Positions 45,799-55,620 of a stretch of DNA of 64,000 nucleotides are shown here, piece after piece. Position numbers and translations under genes: made by a program. The notes beneath the pieces were generated by a model. It was not told the DNA's origin and searched no databases. It saw nothing but the letters and a program-made list of their open reading frames with translations. Each line of letters opens with the position of its first letter. The stretch's first letter is position 1. Origin of the DNA: Zeugodacus cucurbitae. Taxonomy: Eukaryota > Arthropoda > Insecta > Diptera > Tephritidae. The stretch spans positions 21,208,001-21,272,000 of the forward strand of contig NC_071670.1 in NCBI RefSeq assembly GCF_028554725.1, read 5' to 3'.

Positions 45799-46772
45799 AG
45801 TAACAATGTTTTGAGCTTTTACACTTTTTAAAAAAGAATTGTAGTTGGATTGCTTACAAAATAAATTTACATAATTATTACATAGTGCGCTATGTGTTTT
45901 GTTTTGTATATTGAATTTTTTTGTTTTTCAGCCAATCAGCTTTTTCAGATTTATCACATCAAAATTATAACGAGGTGCTAACAACCATACTATTTTTTAA
46001 CTTTTTTATTTATGACTTATAACTTTATGGCAACTTGTGAGTATCCTTAATATATATAGTCAGAAAACAACACAACTCAAGTTATGTCAAAACTTTGTTC
46101 TGGTCGTATATAGAATTTCCACATTTATTTCCATATTGTATCAATATTTATGAATATCTGTTCAGTAGTATGATGAAAAGTAACAAAACCCGACAAAGGC
46201 TTCAAAATGGCAAAACAACACATTTTAGAATGTTTCTAACAGTTTATTCTCACTCCACATATGGGCGGAGAAATGGGATAACTTACTTATAATATAACGG
46301 TCCTATTTAAGGTATTAGGTGGGTTTCAGAGGTTCCAAAACTATTTGTTTAATACGCTTTTATTAGCTTCACTTGTATGTATGTTTCTTTGTTTGTAACT
46401 TTTTCAAGTGATACTGCACTGCAGGAAGGCGATCGAATAAGTGAGCAACTCAGTCAAAAGATGCACTTAAAAGCATGCAACATATGTATGAACTTTTACA
46501 AAAAAGTACAAATAATAATTTTTTTTTTTGTCAGAGCTATACCCTTGTTTTATTGAATTCTACTTATGACTAAAATTTACAATTATGTTTCACTAACTTT
46601 AAACCTAATCGTTTGCCACTGCGTGTTGTTTATAATCGCTGACTTGGCGCTTCCCACGAATTGTACTACACGTGTTGCTAATTCGGCGGTTTGGCGGTGT
46701 CATATCACATTGCTTCATGTTATATGATATGAGCAAGTGATATGTGATATTTAAATATGCAATGTGTTAACT
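45799..46772 (-). repeat. 5' LTR of the provirus
   Basis: Direct repeat of 30700-31669. The minus strand starts AGTTAACACATTGCATATTT at 46772 and ends CATTGTTACT at 45799. Compared with the left LTR there are small substitutions plus a few 1-2-bp indels at poly-T. I could not define a target duplication. Confidence 0.85.
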
Positions 46773-47489
46773 TACGTATATAGCGGGGAATTTAAAATGC
46801 AAACACGCACACTAAAAAAATTTGTGATAACATAAATATAAAAATAACAGCACAGCAAGAGAAATGATATGAAATAATCCAAAATACATGGACTTCAGGT
46901 ATTAAAATTTAGTTTTACAATTGTAAAACTAGGCCTATAATAGGAAGAAATTTTGGTGTTTTCATGTTAAAATTCAGATGCTTATCATTTAATACGTTTC
47001 AGGTGGAAAACCTGTATGTTTAAATGATTGTAACTATTTTTTTAGTGGTACTGAAACTTAAAATTTTGAGCAGTACTGTAAGAAAGTGCCCTAAAAGTAT
47101 TTACCGCCTTCCTATAAAATTCAACCATCGATGGAGTTATTTAAATAACATATGTACAGAGTAAAATCTGAAACTGCCTAATTCTCGATTTTGCGATTTC
47201 CCCTCTTAGCAGCACTGTTGCCCGAATCACATCAAACTAAAAAGTTAAAAATAAGTATAGTTTAAAAAAGTAAAAACACGCTTTAAAGCGCTGTGAAGAA
47301 GCGTGGGTGCTTTATATTATATTTTTCTCATTTTTTGTTAATTATTTTGGTCAGCATAGAATATTAATATTTATTTTTAATTTTTTAGTTCGATATGGTA
47401 TAAAAGCGTGTTCTTTAGTTTTTTAAACTATATTTATTAATATTTACAATCATATAATTTATTTATACAATTCAGCATTTCAATATTTA
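46773..47489. other. Intron sequence between provirus and Tc1-like element
   Basis: AT-rich, no coding pattern, no terminal repeats recognised. Confidence 0.5.
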
Positions 47490-49135
47490 CAGTGGCTCAC
47501 AGCTTATTTCGTGTAAGCAACAATTTTGATAATACTGATATGAAATTAATATTTTTTGCTCTGAACTAAATGAACGAATGATGCAATTATATTGATAATT
47601 TAGTTTTAAATACAAAACATGTAAAAAAATTTACAAAAGTATTCAAATTCAATATTTTATTAAAGAAAAACCAAAAACACTCATAATTCATGGGTCACAG
47701 CTTATTTCGTGTGTTGATTTTCGTTCATGTGATATATGGAAATAACGGATGCAGAAAACTAACGGTAAATCAAAGTGTGAACAATGAATACTTAAGAAGC
47801 AGTTTATGTTCTAAAAACAATGCAGATCAGTAGCAATGACGCGGTATATCAACATGGGTCCACGCACTTCAATTGAAAAACGCGAATTAATTATTAAACA
47901 TTTTCAAAGTGGAAAAACGCAAAAACAAATTGCTGAAATGGTTGATTTAAGTTCATCTACAGTTCAATATATAATTCAGCGCTTTGTACGTGAAAATCGC
48001 GTGCATAACAATGTCGAAAGGCTCCTAATAAAATTTTTAATGAAACGGATGAGAGGTGGATTTTAAAAAAGATTAAAAAAGAACCAATATTAAGTGCTCC
48101 AGCGGTGACCAAAGATGTTGAAATGTTTCTCGGCAAAAAATGTCATCCAGAAACTGTGCGCAGAATATTAAGGGATTCCAATTTTCATGGGCGAACAGCA
48201 CGGAATAAGCCTTTTATAAATAAGAAAAATAAAAAAGCCCGTTTACAGTTCGCAAAAGACCATTTAAACAAGGACAATGCTTTTTGGAATACGGTTATTT
48301 TCGCCGATGAGAGCAAGTTTAATCTTTTTGCGTCAGATGGTAAAGCATACGTATGGCGGAAACCAAATACTGAGCTCCAAACAAAAAATTTACGCGCAAC
48401 AGTAAAACATGGTGGCGATCATGTAATGGTTTGGGGGTGTATGTCATCTGCAGGCGTTGGTCGATTGGAGTTTATAGACTCCACTATGAATAAAGAAGTG
48501 TACCTAGACTTACTGAAGCAAAATTTGCTTCAAAGTGCAGAAGACCTGGGTATACGTGACACTTTTCGCTTCTACCAGGACAACGACCCTAAACATAAAT
48601 CTGGTCTTGTACAAACTTGGCTCATTTGGAATTGTCCACACCTTGTCCAAACACCTGCACAGTCACCAGATTTGAACGTTATTGAAAATATATGGCTCAT
48701 TCTGGAAATTAATATTAGAAAACACCACATTTCTAGCGTCCAAACTCTAAAAGCGGCTTTGAAGGAAGAGTGGGGTAAAATATCGCCAGATTATACAAAA
48801 ATCAATGCAAAACCGCATGAAAGCTGTAATCGAGCAAAAAGGCTTTTCCACAAAATATTGAAATTTTATTCTGGTTTACTTTTTATAACTTTTTAGTAAG
48901 AATTTTTATACCACACGAAATAAGCTGTGAGCCATGAATTATGAGTGTTTTTGGTTTTTGTTTAATAAAATATTGAATTTGAATACTTTTGTAAATTTGT
49001 TTACATGTTTTGTATTTAAAACTAAATTATCAATATAATTGCATCATTCGCTCATTCAGTTCAGAGCAAAAAATATTAATTTCATATCAGTATTATCAAA
49101 AATGTTGCTTACACGAAATAAGCTGTGAGCCACTG
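47490..49135 (+). mobile_element. Tc1-like transposon with about 235-bp terminal inverted repeats
   Basis: TA-flanked. The left CAGTGGCTCACAGCTTATTT and identical inverted right end start inverted repeats of about 235 bp. The motif CACAGCTTATTTCGTGT occurs at the outer end and again at the inner end of each arm (47498, 47697; 48903-48928 and 49120), an IR/DR arrangement known from Minos, Paris and S-type elements. The total is 1646 bp with a nearly intact transposase. Confidence 0.93.
47836..48896 (+). pseudogene. Tc1-like transposase (DD34E), one frameshift
   Basis: The N-terminal piece 47836-48066 has the helix-turn-helix (SIEKRELIIKHFQSGKTQKQ, IAEMVDLSSSTVQYII). The reading frame moves at about 48010. 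From FNETDERWILKKIKKEPILS (48038) it runs open to 48896. Second HTH region ETVRRILRDSNFHGRTARNK. Catalytic: first Asp in VIFADESKFNLF, second in FYQDNDPKHKSG, Glu in PAQSPDLNVIENIWLILE, with 34 residues between the last Asp and the Glu as in DD34E. The usual length is about 340 residues. One frameshift is the only lesion seen. Confidence 0.9.
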
Positions 49136-49146
49136 TACATATTTAA

Positions 49147-51015
49147 CCCTGAGACCAACGGTCTGATACACTTAGTCGAGGCCAATGGTGATTGGCCCCT
49201 ATGTGTTTACATACATTTGTATGGAAATATGTGTTGTATTTACGCTCATATATGTACAATATAGATACATTTTTGAAATTTCTTACCTCTCGATTTGGTT
49301 TTGTATACTCTGAACTACCTAAAAAAGAAAAATGTTCGTTCATTTTTTGATTTATTTAGGAGCATATGAATCATTTTTGAGCGATTTTTCAATTGATTTT
49401 ATGATGATGGGTCCTGAGGAACACAAAAAAAACATATGTAATCAATTTTCGAAAGCTGTTAACAAACTAGATTTGAACATTTAGAACAGAAAAATCGAGT
49501 TTTACGACACAATTTATCGCTTTCTTGCAAACAAAGTCTGCAATCTCTCCTTCCTTTGAGTGTGTCAGCACCTTTTGATGTTGAAGCTACTAATCGTGAT
49601 GGGATGTTGAGTGAACGACCGAAAAAGGATTCAAAAGCCAAACGACAAGATAGATGTTTGATGACATTGGGATTGTTCATACGATTTTCGATATTGGGCG
49701 TTGCCAATGTTCTCGATAAATTGTAAAGAAAAGTGCGTCGTCCATCCCTTTTATCTAGATGGTCGATTTCTTTGCAAACTACGAAAGCAGCCAATCCCAT
49801 CACATCCAACAAGTTGCAAAAAAAGGCAAATGTCCATCGTTTCGTTGGGCGTTTTGTAGTGTAATGGGTAACCTTCTGATCCATGCAGTGTTTGTTGACT
49901 TATAAAATAAAATTGCTTCTGGTTTTTTGGCTTCACCTTCACAATCCTTTGTGTAGTGTAGGGTTGAAATCAAATTGACTGCCTTGTTCTTTTTCGGAAC
50001 ATAGCTACAAATACCCAAAAAAAAAAGAGTAGAAAGCAACGGACGAGACGGATTTTTTTTTTCAATTCTTCGGGTAAACACTTCTTATTGGCGCGAATAG
50101 TACCGACCGAAAGCAAGTCCAATGGTAGCCAATCGTTTGGCTCCTGTCAGTGTTGTGAAAAAGTTGTCAGCTACTATTGTTCTGTCGGTGTTTTCGTACC
50201 GTTTCACAAGTTTGAGCAATACATTTTCTCCTTGGTTCACTTCACGCTCTCCGCCATCCTTTTTTCCCGTGTACAATATACCTTGCAATGGGTATTTTGT
50301 TTGTGAATCACATGCCACATTTGGCTGGTTTTGATGGTATGAATTGCATAAACTTTGTCTTGCCACGATACGGAAACAATTGCTCATCAATCGTTACATT
50401 TACATGCGGCTCATAGTTTCTGGCGAGGTTTTCATTTAAAAATTCCACATATCGCGAATTGCAACAGCCTTATCAGATTGTAGTCGGAAAATACGTGTGC
50501 GGCCATCTTCGAAACGGATATATCGCGTCAATAACTTGTATCGTTTGAGTGACATCGCTGCATATTATTGTGCGTTACACCAGAAGCAATAAGAATGCCA
50601 ATAAATGCCACGAACAAGTCGAGCGCAAAGAGCTCGCTATAGACCCGAATGAACATGTTTATGCATGTGAGTATGTTTATATGAGTGCTAGATAAACATA
50701 CGAACCAATTTGGGCATGTAACGAACATGAAAGCAGATAAATCAACCGTGCGAAGTGATAGAAATATACCAAAGTTCATATATTTTCATACAAAATATAC
50801 AAGCACCATTGGTCTCGACTAAGGTGTAATATTATAATATCCTTTTTTCGTCCTTTTCGATACGATATCCTTGAATTTTTTTTTTCTGAATTCTATAGTC
50901 AATAAAATTCTAGGAAGCTACCTGGAACCGCAAGTCGTTTGCTACACTCTAAATATATTTAAATAACATTTAAAAACAAAATATGCCTGACCAGACCCGT
51001 TGGTCTCGATGAGGG
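49147..51015. mobile_element. piggyBac-type transposon
   Basis: Flanked by TTAA at 49143-49146 and 51016-51019. Ends CCCTGAGACCAACGGTCTGA and, inverted, CCCTCATCGAGACCAACGGG. Subterminal copies: AGTCGAGGCCAATGGTGATT at about 49173 and, inverted, CACCATTGGTCTCGACTAAG at about 50803. 1.87 kb, with a broken minus-strand transposase. Confidence 0.88.
49459..50570 (-). pseudogene. piggyBac-like transposase pseudogene
   Basis: Minus-strand order: MSLKRYKLLTRYIRFEDGRT at about 50550, then a frameshifted MSNCFRIVARQSLCNSYH piece (family DEQL.PYRGR), VLLKLVKRYENTDRTIVADN with catalytic Asp in ADNFFTT (50210), a segment with two frameshifts (TLHYTKDCEGEAKKPE), RPTKRWTFAFFCNLLDVMGL, and a C-terminal Cys-rich zinc domain CRLCLQ...CRKTRFFCSKCSNLVC. 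The first catalytic Asp block is degraded. Dead copy. Confidence 0.82.
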
Positions 51016-51027
51016 TTAAAGAGTATT

Positions 51028-51300
51028 TTATGAAATTTTTATTTCAAAATTCCGAAAAAACAGACGTTTCCAAAAAAATGTTCTTATGTGGACAGCACAA
51101 TTTATTGTTGGTTCATACAAAATCCAAAAATAATTCTTTAGTATATGGATAAATATCGATATTGGAGGAAGGAAATAAAAAATAATAAATACCGTTTTTA
51201 TTGTTGACAGGATTTGCACCAAAAAATACATCTTCCGGTAAATTTTCACCATGTATTGACTCGAGAAAATTAGTTGTTATAAAAAATCCTGCATTCAATG
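51028..51300 (-). repeat. Unassigned repeat U, copy 2
   Basis: The minus strand reads LESIHGENLPEDVFFGANP and later YEPTINCAVHIRTFFWKRLF. The same pattern (FFESVYGENLTTKVSFFVQN, LDEPIMSYDVYGKNFFW) appears on the + strand at 25935-26160. It begins directly after the right TTAA of the piggyBac element. Family unknown; the similarity is visible at protein and DNA level. Confidence 0.5.
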
Positions 51301-51551
51301 ACTAGATATTGTTATTTTAAATAATCGCTTCATAATTTTTCGAGAAATCGTGTCCACTTCTGATTTTGTGTGATGTCAAAAAGAATCGGTGTAATTGATC
51401 AATAATTTATTAATACTTATAAAACGTAGAAATGGAATTTCAGCCACTTAATTACATAATGAAAGCGTAAAGAATGATGAATGATATAGAATATGGGTGA
51501 AAATATAAATCCATTCGAATATAACTTTTAAAGGAAAAATTATTTTTTCAG

Positions 51552-51821
51552 ATATTACGTCATAAAGTTGAAAATGTCAAACGAATGAGTTCCCATCCAT
51601 TACTTCCTCTGTATCTTACTGGTGGTCAAGATGGTTCTGTTCAAATATGGGAATGGGGTCATCAACAGCCGGTATGCTCGCCAAGACCATCCGGCACCTT
51701 TGCAAAAGTGACTCGATGCAGATTTTCTGAGCAAGGAAATAAATTTGGAATTGGAGACGGAGATGGAAATTTGAGTTTATGGCAAGCTGGTATTGCGACT
51801 CAAAACAATCGACCATTTTTC
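51552..51821 (+). CDS. Rbcn-3A: DmX exon h (first C-terminal WD40 repeats)
   Basis: The acceptor is TTTTTTCAG|AT and the donor TTTC|GTAAGT, giving exactly 90 codons in phase 0. It encodes the family signature SHPLLPLYLTGGQDGSVQIW and FSEQGNKFGIGDGDGNLSLW, two WD40 blades with GH/WD-type strands. It is nearly colinear with the start of the C-terminal propeller of vertebrate DMXL2. Confidence 0.95.
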
Positions 51822-52733
51822 GTAAGTATATTATTAATTTAACGATTCTGTTCATAACGCAGATACAATTTTTGGGTATTTAACTTTCATCCATAAATGA
51901 TTTGACACATAAATGAAATGATACATCATACAGCTAATTTTCAGATAAAATATATATATTTTATCATAATTCTTTATGTTCTTTCGATAAAGTTAAAACA
52001 ATTTCAACGGTACGTTCCAATGTGTTCGTGTGAAATATATTCTATGAAAATAATATCATTTAAGGAAAGAATATATAAACTACTTTATTTACTTAACCAA
52101 TTGATTCATAGAATTTACATTGTATCCACAGTTTAATCAGCCTAGAGTTGATAAAAAGTTAACCAAAGCGTGGAATTAATATCATTAATATGTTGCAAAT
52201 TTGTTCAAAACATGGTGCGAATAATTCTATAATGTCCTCAACCTCCGCGTTCGATATGTAAGGATCCGTTCTTCCGGATTATTTTATTCCATATAATATA
52301 TCAGCAATGTGTGAGGTGTCTTAATGAAATAATGTGAGTTCGTGGTATTTAAAAAAATAACGGAAATTTTTAAATTTAAAATATCACGGGTTTGGAGAGT
52401 CCAATTCTCTAATTTTAATTTTTTTAAATAAAGATAACCTTAAAAGGACGTCGTTTTGCAAACATACGCGATCGCTGAAAGAGCCAAAGGCTATCTCAAA
52501 AATCGAGTTTGAGAAGTGTTTCGACGATTGGAAAAAGCGCTGCCATAAGTGCATAACAGCGAATACATAATATCGAAAATTAAAACCGAATGATCAAATA
52601 TTTTACAAACGAAATTTACGTTATTTAAACAAAAAATTGTTTGGCGCAATGTGGTTTTGAAGGATAAAAAATTACCACGAAATAAACAAAATTTTGCTTA
52701 CCGCGATTAATTCGCTTTTCTTTCTATTTTCAG
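51822..52733 (+). other. DmX intron without recognised element
   Basis: AT-rich intron, no gene or terminal repeats seen. Confidence 0.5.
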
Positions 52734-52803
52734 ACGCACCAATGTCACAATAAATTACTTTCGGATTTCGTCTTTCTTGGCTCGTGCAGTTTACTGGCAA
52801 CAG
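52734..52803 (+). CDS. Rbcn-3A: DmX exon i (WD40)
   Basis: A 70-nt exon with a CTATTTTCAG acceptor and an ACAG|GTAATC donor. It encodes THQCHNKLLSDFVFLGSCS, matching the 'CHSK..SDF.F..SSSL.AT' strand of the DMXL propeller. It leaves one base for the Ala codon that opens exon j. Confidence 0.9.
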
Positions 52804-54105
52804 GTAATCATAGAAAAAAATTGCTTACGGAAACGAACGTTTGCCAAGTAAAACTTGTTTATTGTGTATTCTAAATCTATTGCTGAGTATTGCGTTATAA
52901 ACGAACAGTTTTTCCTTTAGACTAATTTTAACTAACTTTAATTAACTTTAACTAACTTTAATTTGTGCTGGGTTATTTTCATTTTCACGTGGTCTCGCAC
53001 ATGTAGCTTCTTTTCCAAAGCTGGTTAAGCATGGAACATTTTTATTCTATTTTCAAATGTTTGACGGACATCAAGGAATACTGAGAATAAATATTTTTTT
53101 CATAACAGCTTATAAACCTATTAGAAAACAAAATCAATTTAAGCCACCCTGAACGCATGAAAATCAGACCATTTGTGGTAGGGTTTTTTTACATTTATTG
53201 CTAATTTAATACATATCTTAAGCTTTATAAATATTAAAAAATGGTTTTTAGTTATAAAGGCAGGGATATAAGCATTGGCTTGAATCAATTTTTCCGTAGC
53301 CCTCCATAATGGTGAACCTGATTGGCACTTAAATTTTTGTCTGAAACAAGTAAAAAATATTTTTCTTAAAAAGTGACAAATTTTGAACAGAGTGATGTGG
53401 CCATTTAAATCAAAATTTTACGCAATTGGAAGTACTTCAAAAATTGACTTTATATTTTGGGCTAAAAATACCGCATAAAAAATTGGATAAAAATTTTTCA
53501 AATTGCTCAATTGAAAAAATCCCACGTCACTGTGGAAAATCCATTTAGGTAGCGCACAGCGCTGATTTCTAATGATCATAACTTTCGTAATTATTGAGAC
53601 ATCATTTTCAGAGACATCTCAAAATACTTTGCTTTGAAATTAAGAAAAAAAAATCTTTTTTTAAATTTAAATTAAGAAAAAAAAATCTTTTTTTTTTTTT
53701 AATTCGTAACATTTTATGAAAATTTAAACGTAAAAATGAAATTGTTCAAGGATACGGCAAAAATTATGAACAATTGAAAAAAATTGAAATCGGTTGAAAA
53801 CTCTTCCGCCAAGCCAAGTCATCGCAAAAACATGATTTCGAGATAATAGGGTTTAAAGTTTCAAGTACACGTTTGTCTAGTGTAGCGGAGCAAGATGCCA
53901 AGCGCTATATCTTCGCTTCCATTGTTAAGAACGTATACTTTAAGATAAAAGAATAAACTAATTTTCGATTTTCTACCGACTTCTTACGACCCCTTAACTA
54001 AAGTACCCATAATCATGAAACCATGAAAGTCAAATTTAATATAAATTCTCAACATATGTAGGTACAAAATTTTACATTATTGTTTATTTTTTATTCTGTT
54101 TTCAG
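52804..54105 (+). other. DmX intron without recognised element
   Basis: AT-rich. Contains a small tandem duplication of AAGAAAAAAAAATCTTTTTT with AAATTTAAATT at 53640-53700 and ACTAACTTTAATTA repeats at 52930-52965. No coding sequence. Confidence 0.5.
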
Positions 54106-54180
54106 CCGGTCAAAGCTCGGAGAATAAAAATATAAATATTTGGGATACATTGTTACCTCAAAAGAAATCGTGCGTTTCCG
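54106..54180 (+). CDS. Rbcn-3A: DmX exon j (WD40)
   Basis: A 75-nt exon with a TCTGTTTTCAG acceptor and a TCCG|GTAAGT donor. It encodes AGQSSENKNINIWDTLLP, a WD40 outer strand with a canonical W-D pair, as in the 'N.N..LWDTL' strand of DMXL proteins. Confidence 0.9.
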
Positions 54181-55084
54181 GTAAGTACAAAAGCACTACT
54201 TAAGGGAAATAGTTTATATTTGTTTAGGTAGTATTTAAGTATTTACTGACCTACTTTAACCATTAGTTAGTAGCGGCTCGAACACATTATCAAATAAACT
54301 GGTCGAAATTAAATGCTTTTTCTACAAATTTTCAATTCTCATTGGTGCTGCTCCTAAAATGTGACTTTAAAATGTGGTGCTTATTATAATTGTTTTATTA
54401 TAGTATTTTCTTTCATCAATCGACATGAAATGCTTTGCGTATGGAAGGGTGTATAATTTTTATTTTTATGATAAAGACAAATCCTTCCTGGAGCAACATT
54501 CTCCGGACTCAGAAAAGTTAAACCGATTTAGTGATTATAGCCGACCAAATTTCCGCATATAAGTACAGTTTCGTCTTAATCCGTGCTTACAAATATTTTA
54601 GATCAAACAGTATAACCAGGTCTGTTCAGCCTAATACCTAATAAATTATGTAGGGAATTAATGAAAGGGACATGTTATTTAAACCGCACTTTAAAATGTA
54701 CAAATGGAATGGAGCGCATGCAGAATTTAAAATCTAATAATCCGTTTTTTTTAAGATAACTCATTTGTAGTTTTCCACAAATATACAATATTTCTTTCTT
54801 TTGACTTATGTATAACACTATTTTGGTATCATGAATTTCACTTATCTCTCAACATCGAAAATTTTCCATAATTGTAAATGTAATTTTGTTCATGTGAAAC
54901 AGTAAAATTTGTTCACAATATCAATTGTAGGGAACAAATATCAATATTAACAATTTAATTAATTTTAAAAACATTTTTAATATGAATTAAGGTCTAAGTA
55001 TATTAAGTAGTTCTTTGACTATATGAAACCATAGTTAAATTAATATTCGGTGGGATCCTTGTGTGATGAATTTCGTTTCAAAAA

Positions 55085-55620
55085 TTTTCAGGACTATTTT
55101 AACGTGTTTAAAGTGCAAGTGGCTGATATAAAGGCAGCAGCGGATTGACTGCTTCGAAGCGTAGCGTCCTTCAGAGTAGTGACGATTCAGTCTGGTAGCA
55201 AAGCGACTATGCCAATTAGATATAAGATTAAACTAATTTGGGTGCCTGGCCACAGCGGAATCCCAGGAAATTGTAAGGCTACACACGTCCGTCTTATCGA
55301 ACGGAAAATGGAAACAAGTAGGATCACTACTTATTCTTTTGCGCAAGCGCTGATCAGTCGCAAGATCCTTCTGACCCAAGAAAATCGTAACATGTGCAGG
55401 GAGCTCTTTGCTTCAGTAATATTTATTCTTAATTATAGGGGTTATTAATGGGACAATTATTATAAATTGTAACGGGTGCTAGCTGCAGAAGTTGCCCGAA
55501 AGAAGACGAGGTGGAAACCTTTGAACACTTCCTTATGAAATGTCCCGCCTATGCGAAATCGGGGAGAAAAGCCATAACAAACTAAGATCTATTAAAAAAA
55601 CACAGTTGACAGTCACATAG
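55085..55620 (+). mobile_element. Non-LTR retrotransposon fragment with RNase H
   Basis: The plus strand reads VFKVQVADIKAAAD, then TIQSGSKATMPIRYKI, then KLIWVPGHSGIPGNCKATHV, the C-terminal HSGIPGN motif of retrotransposon RNase H domains (family WVPGHSGIPGNE.AD). It is followed by CRSCPKEDEVETFEHFLMKC, a Cys/His tail. Stops between. The clade (I, R1 or LOA-like) was not determined. 5' and RT parts absent. Confidence 0.65.

Larger units (their letters stand above)
30700..46772 (-). mobile_element. Errantivirus-type (gypsy, env-bearing) provirus, heavily interrupted
   Basis: Two direct repeats of about 0.97 kb (30700-31669 and 45799-46772) act as LTRs. Read on the minus strand they begin A(G/A)TTAACACATTGC and end CATTGTTACT, the AGT...ACT termini seen in gypsy-like errantiviruses. 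Between them, on the minus strand, are gag (41264 to 39443), protease, RNase H and integrase (39440-36900), and env (about 36900-31701). Inserted later are: 32360-36470 (tandem repeat, RTE G, endonuclease fragment, MITE), R3, a mariner, the large inverted repeat and others. The reverse transcriptase core is deleted. It lies antisense to DmX. Non-functional. Confidence 0.85.
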
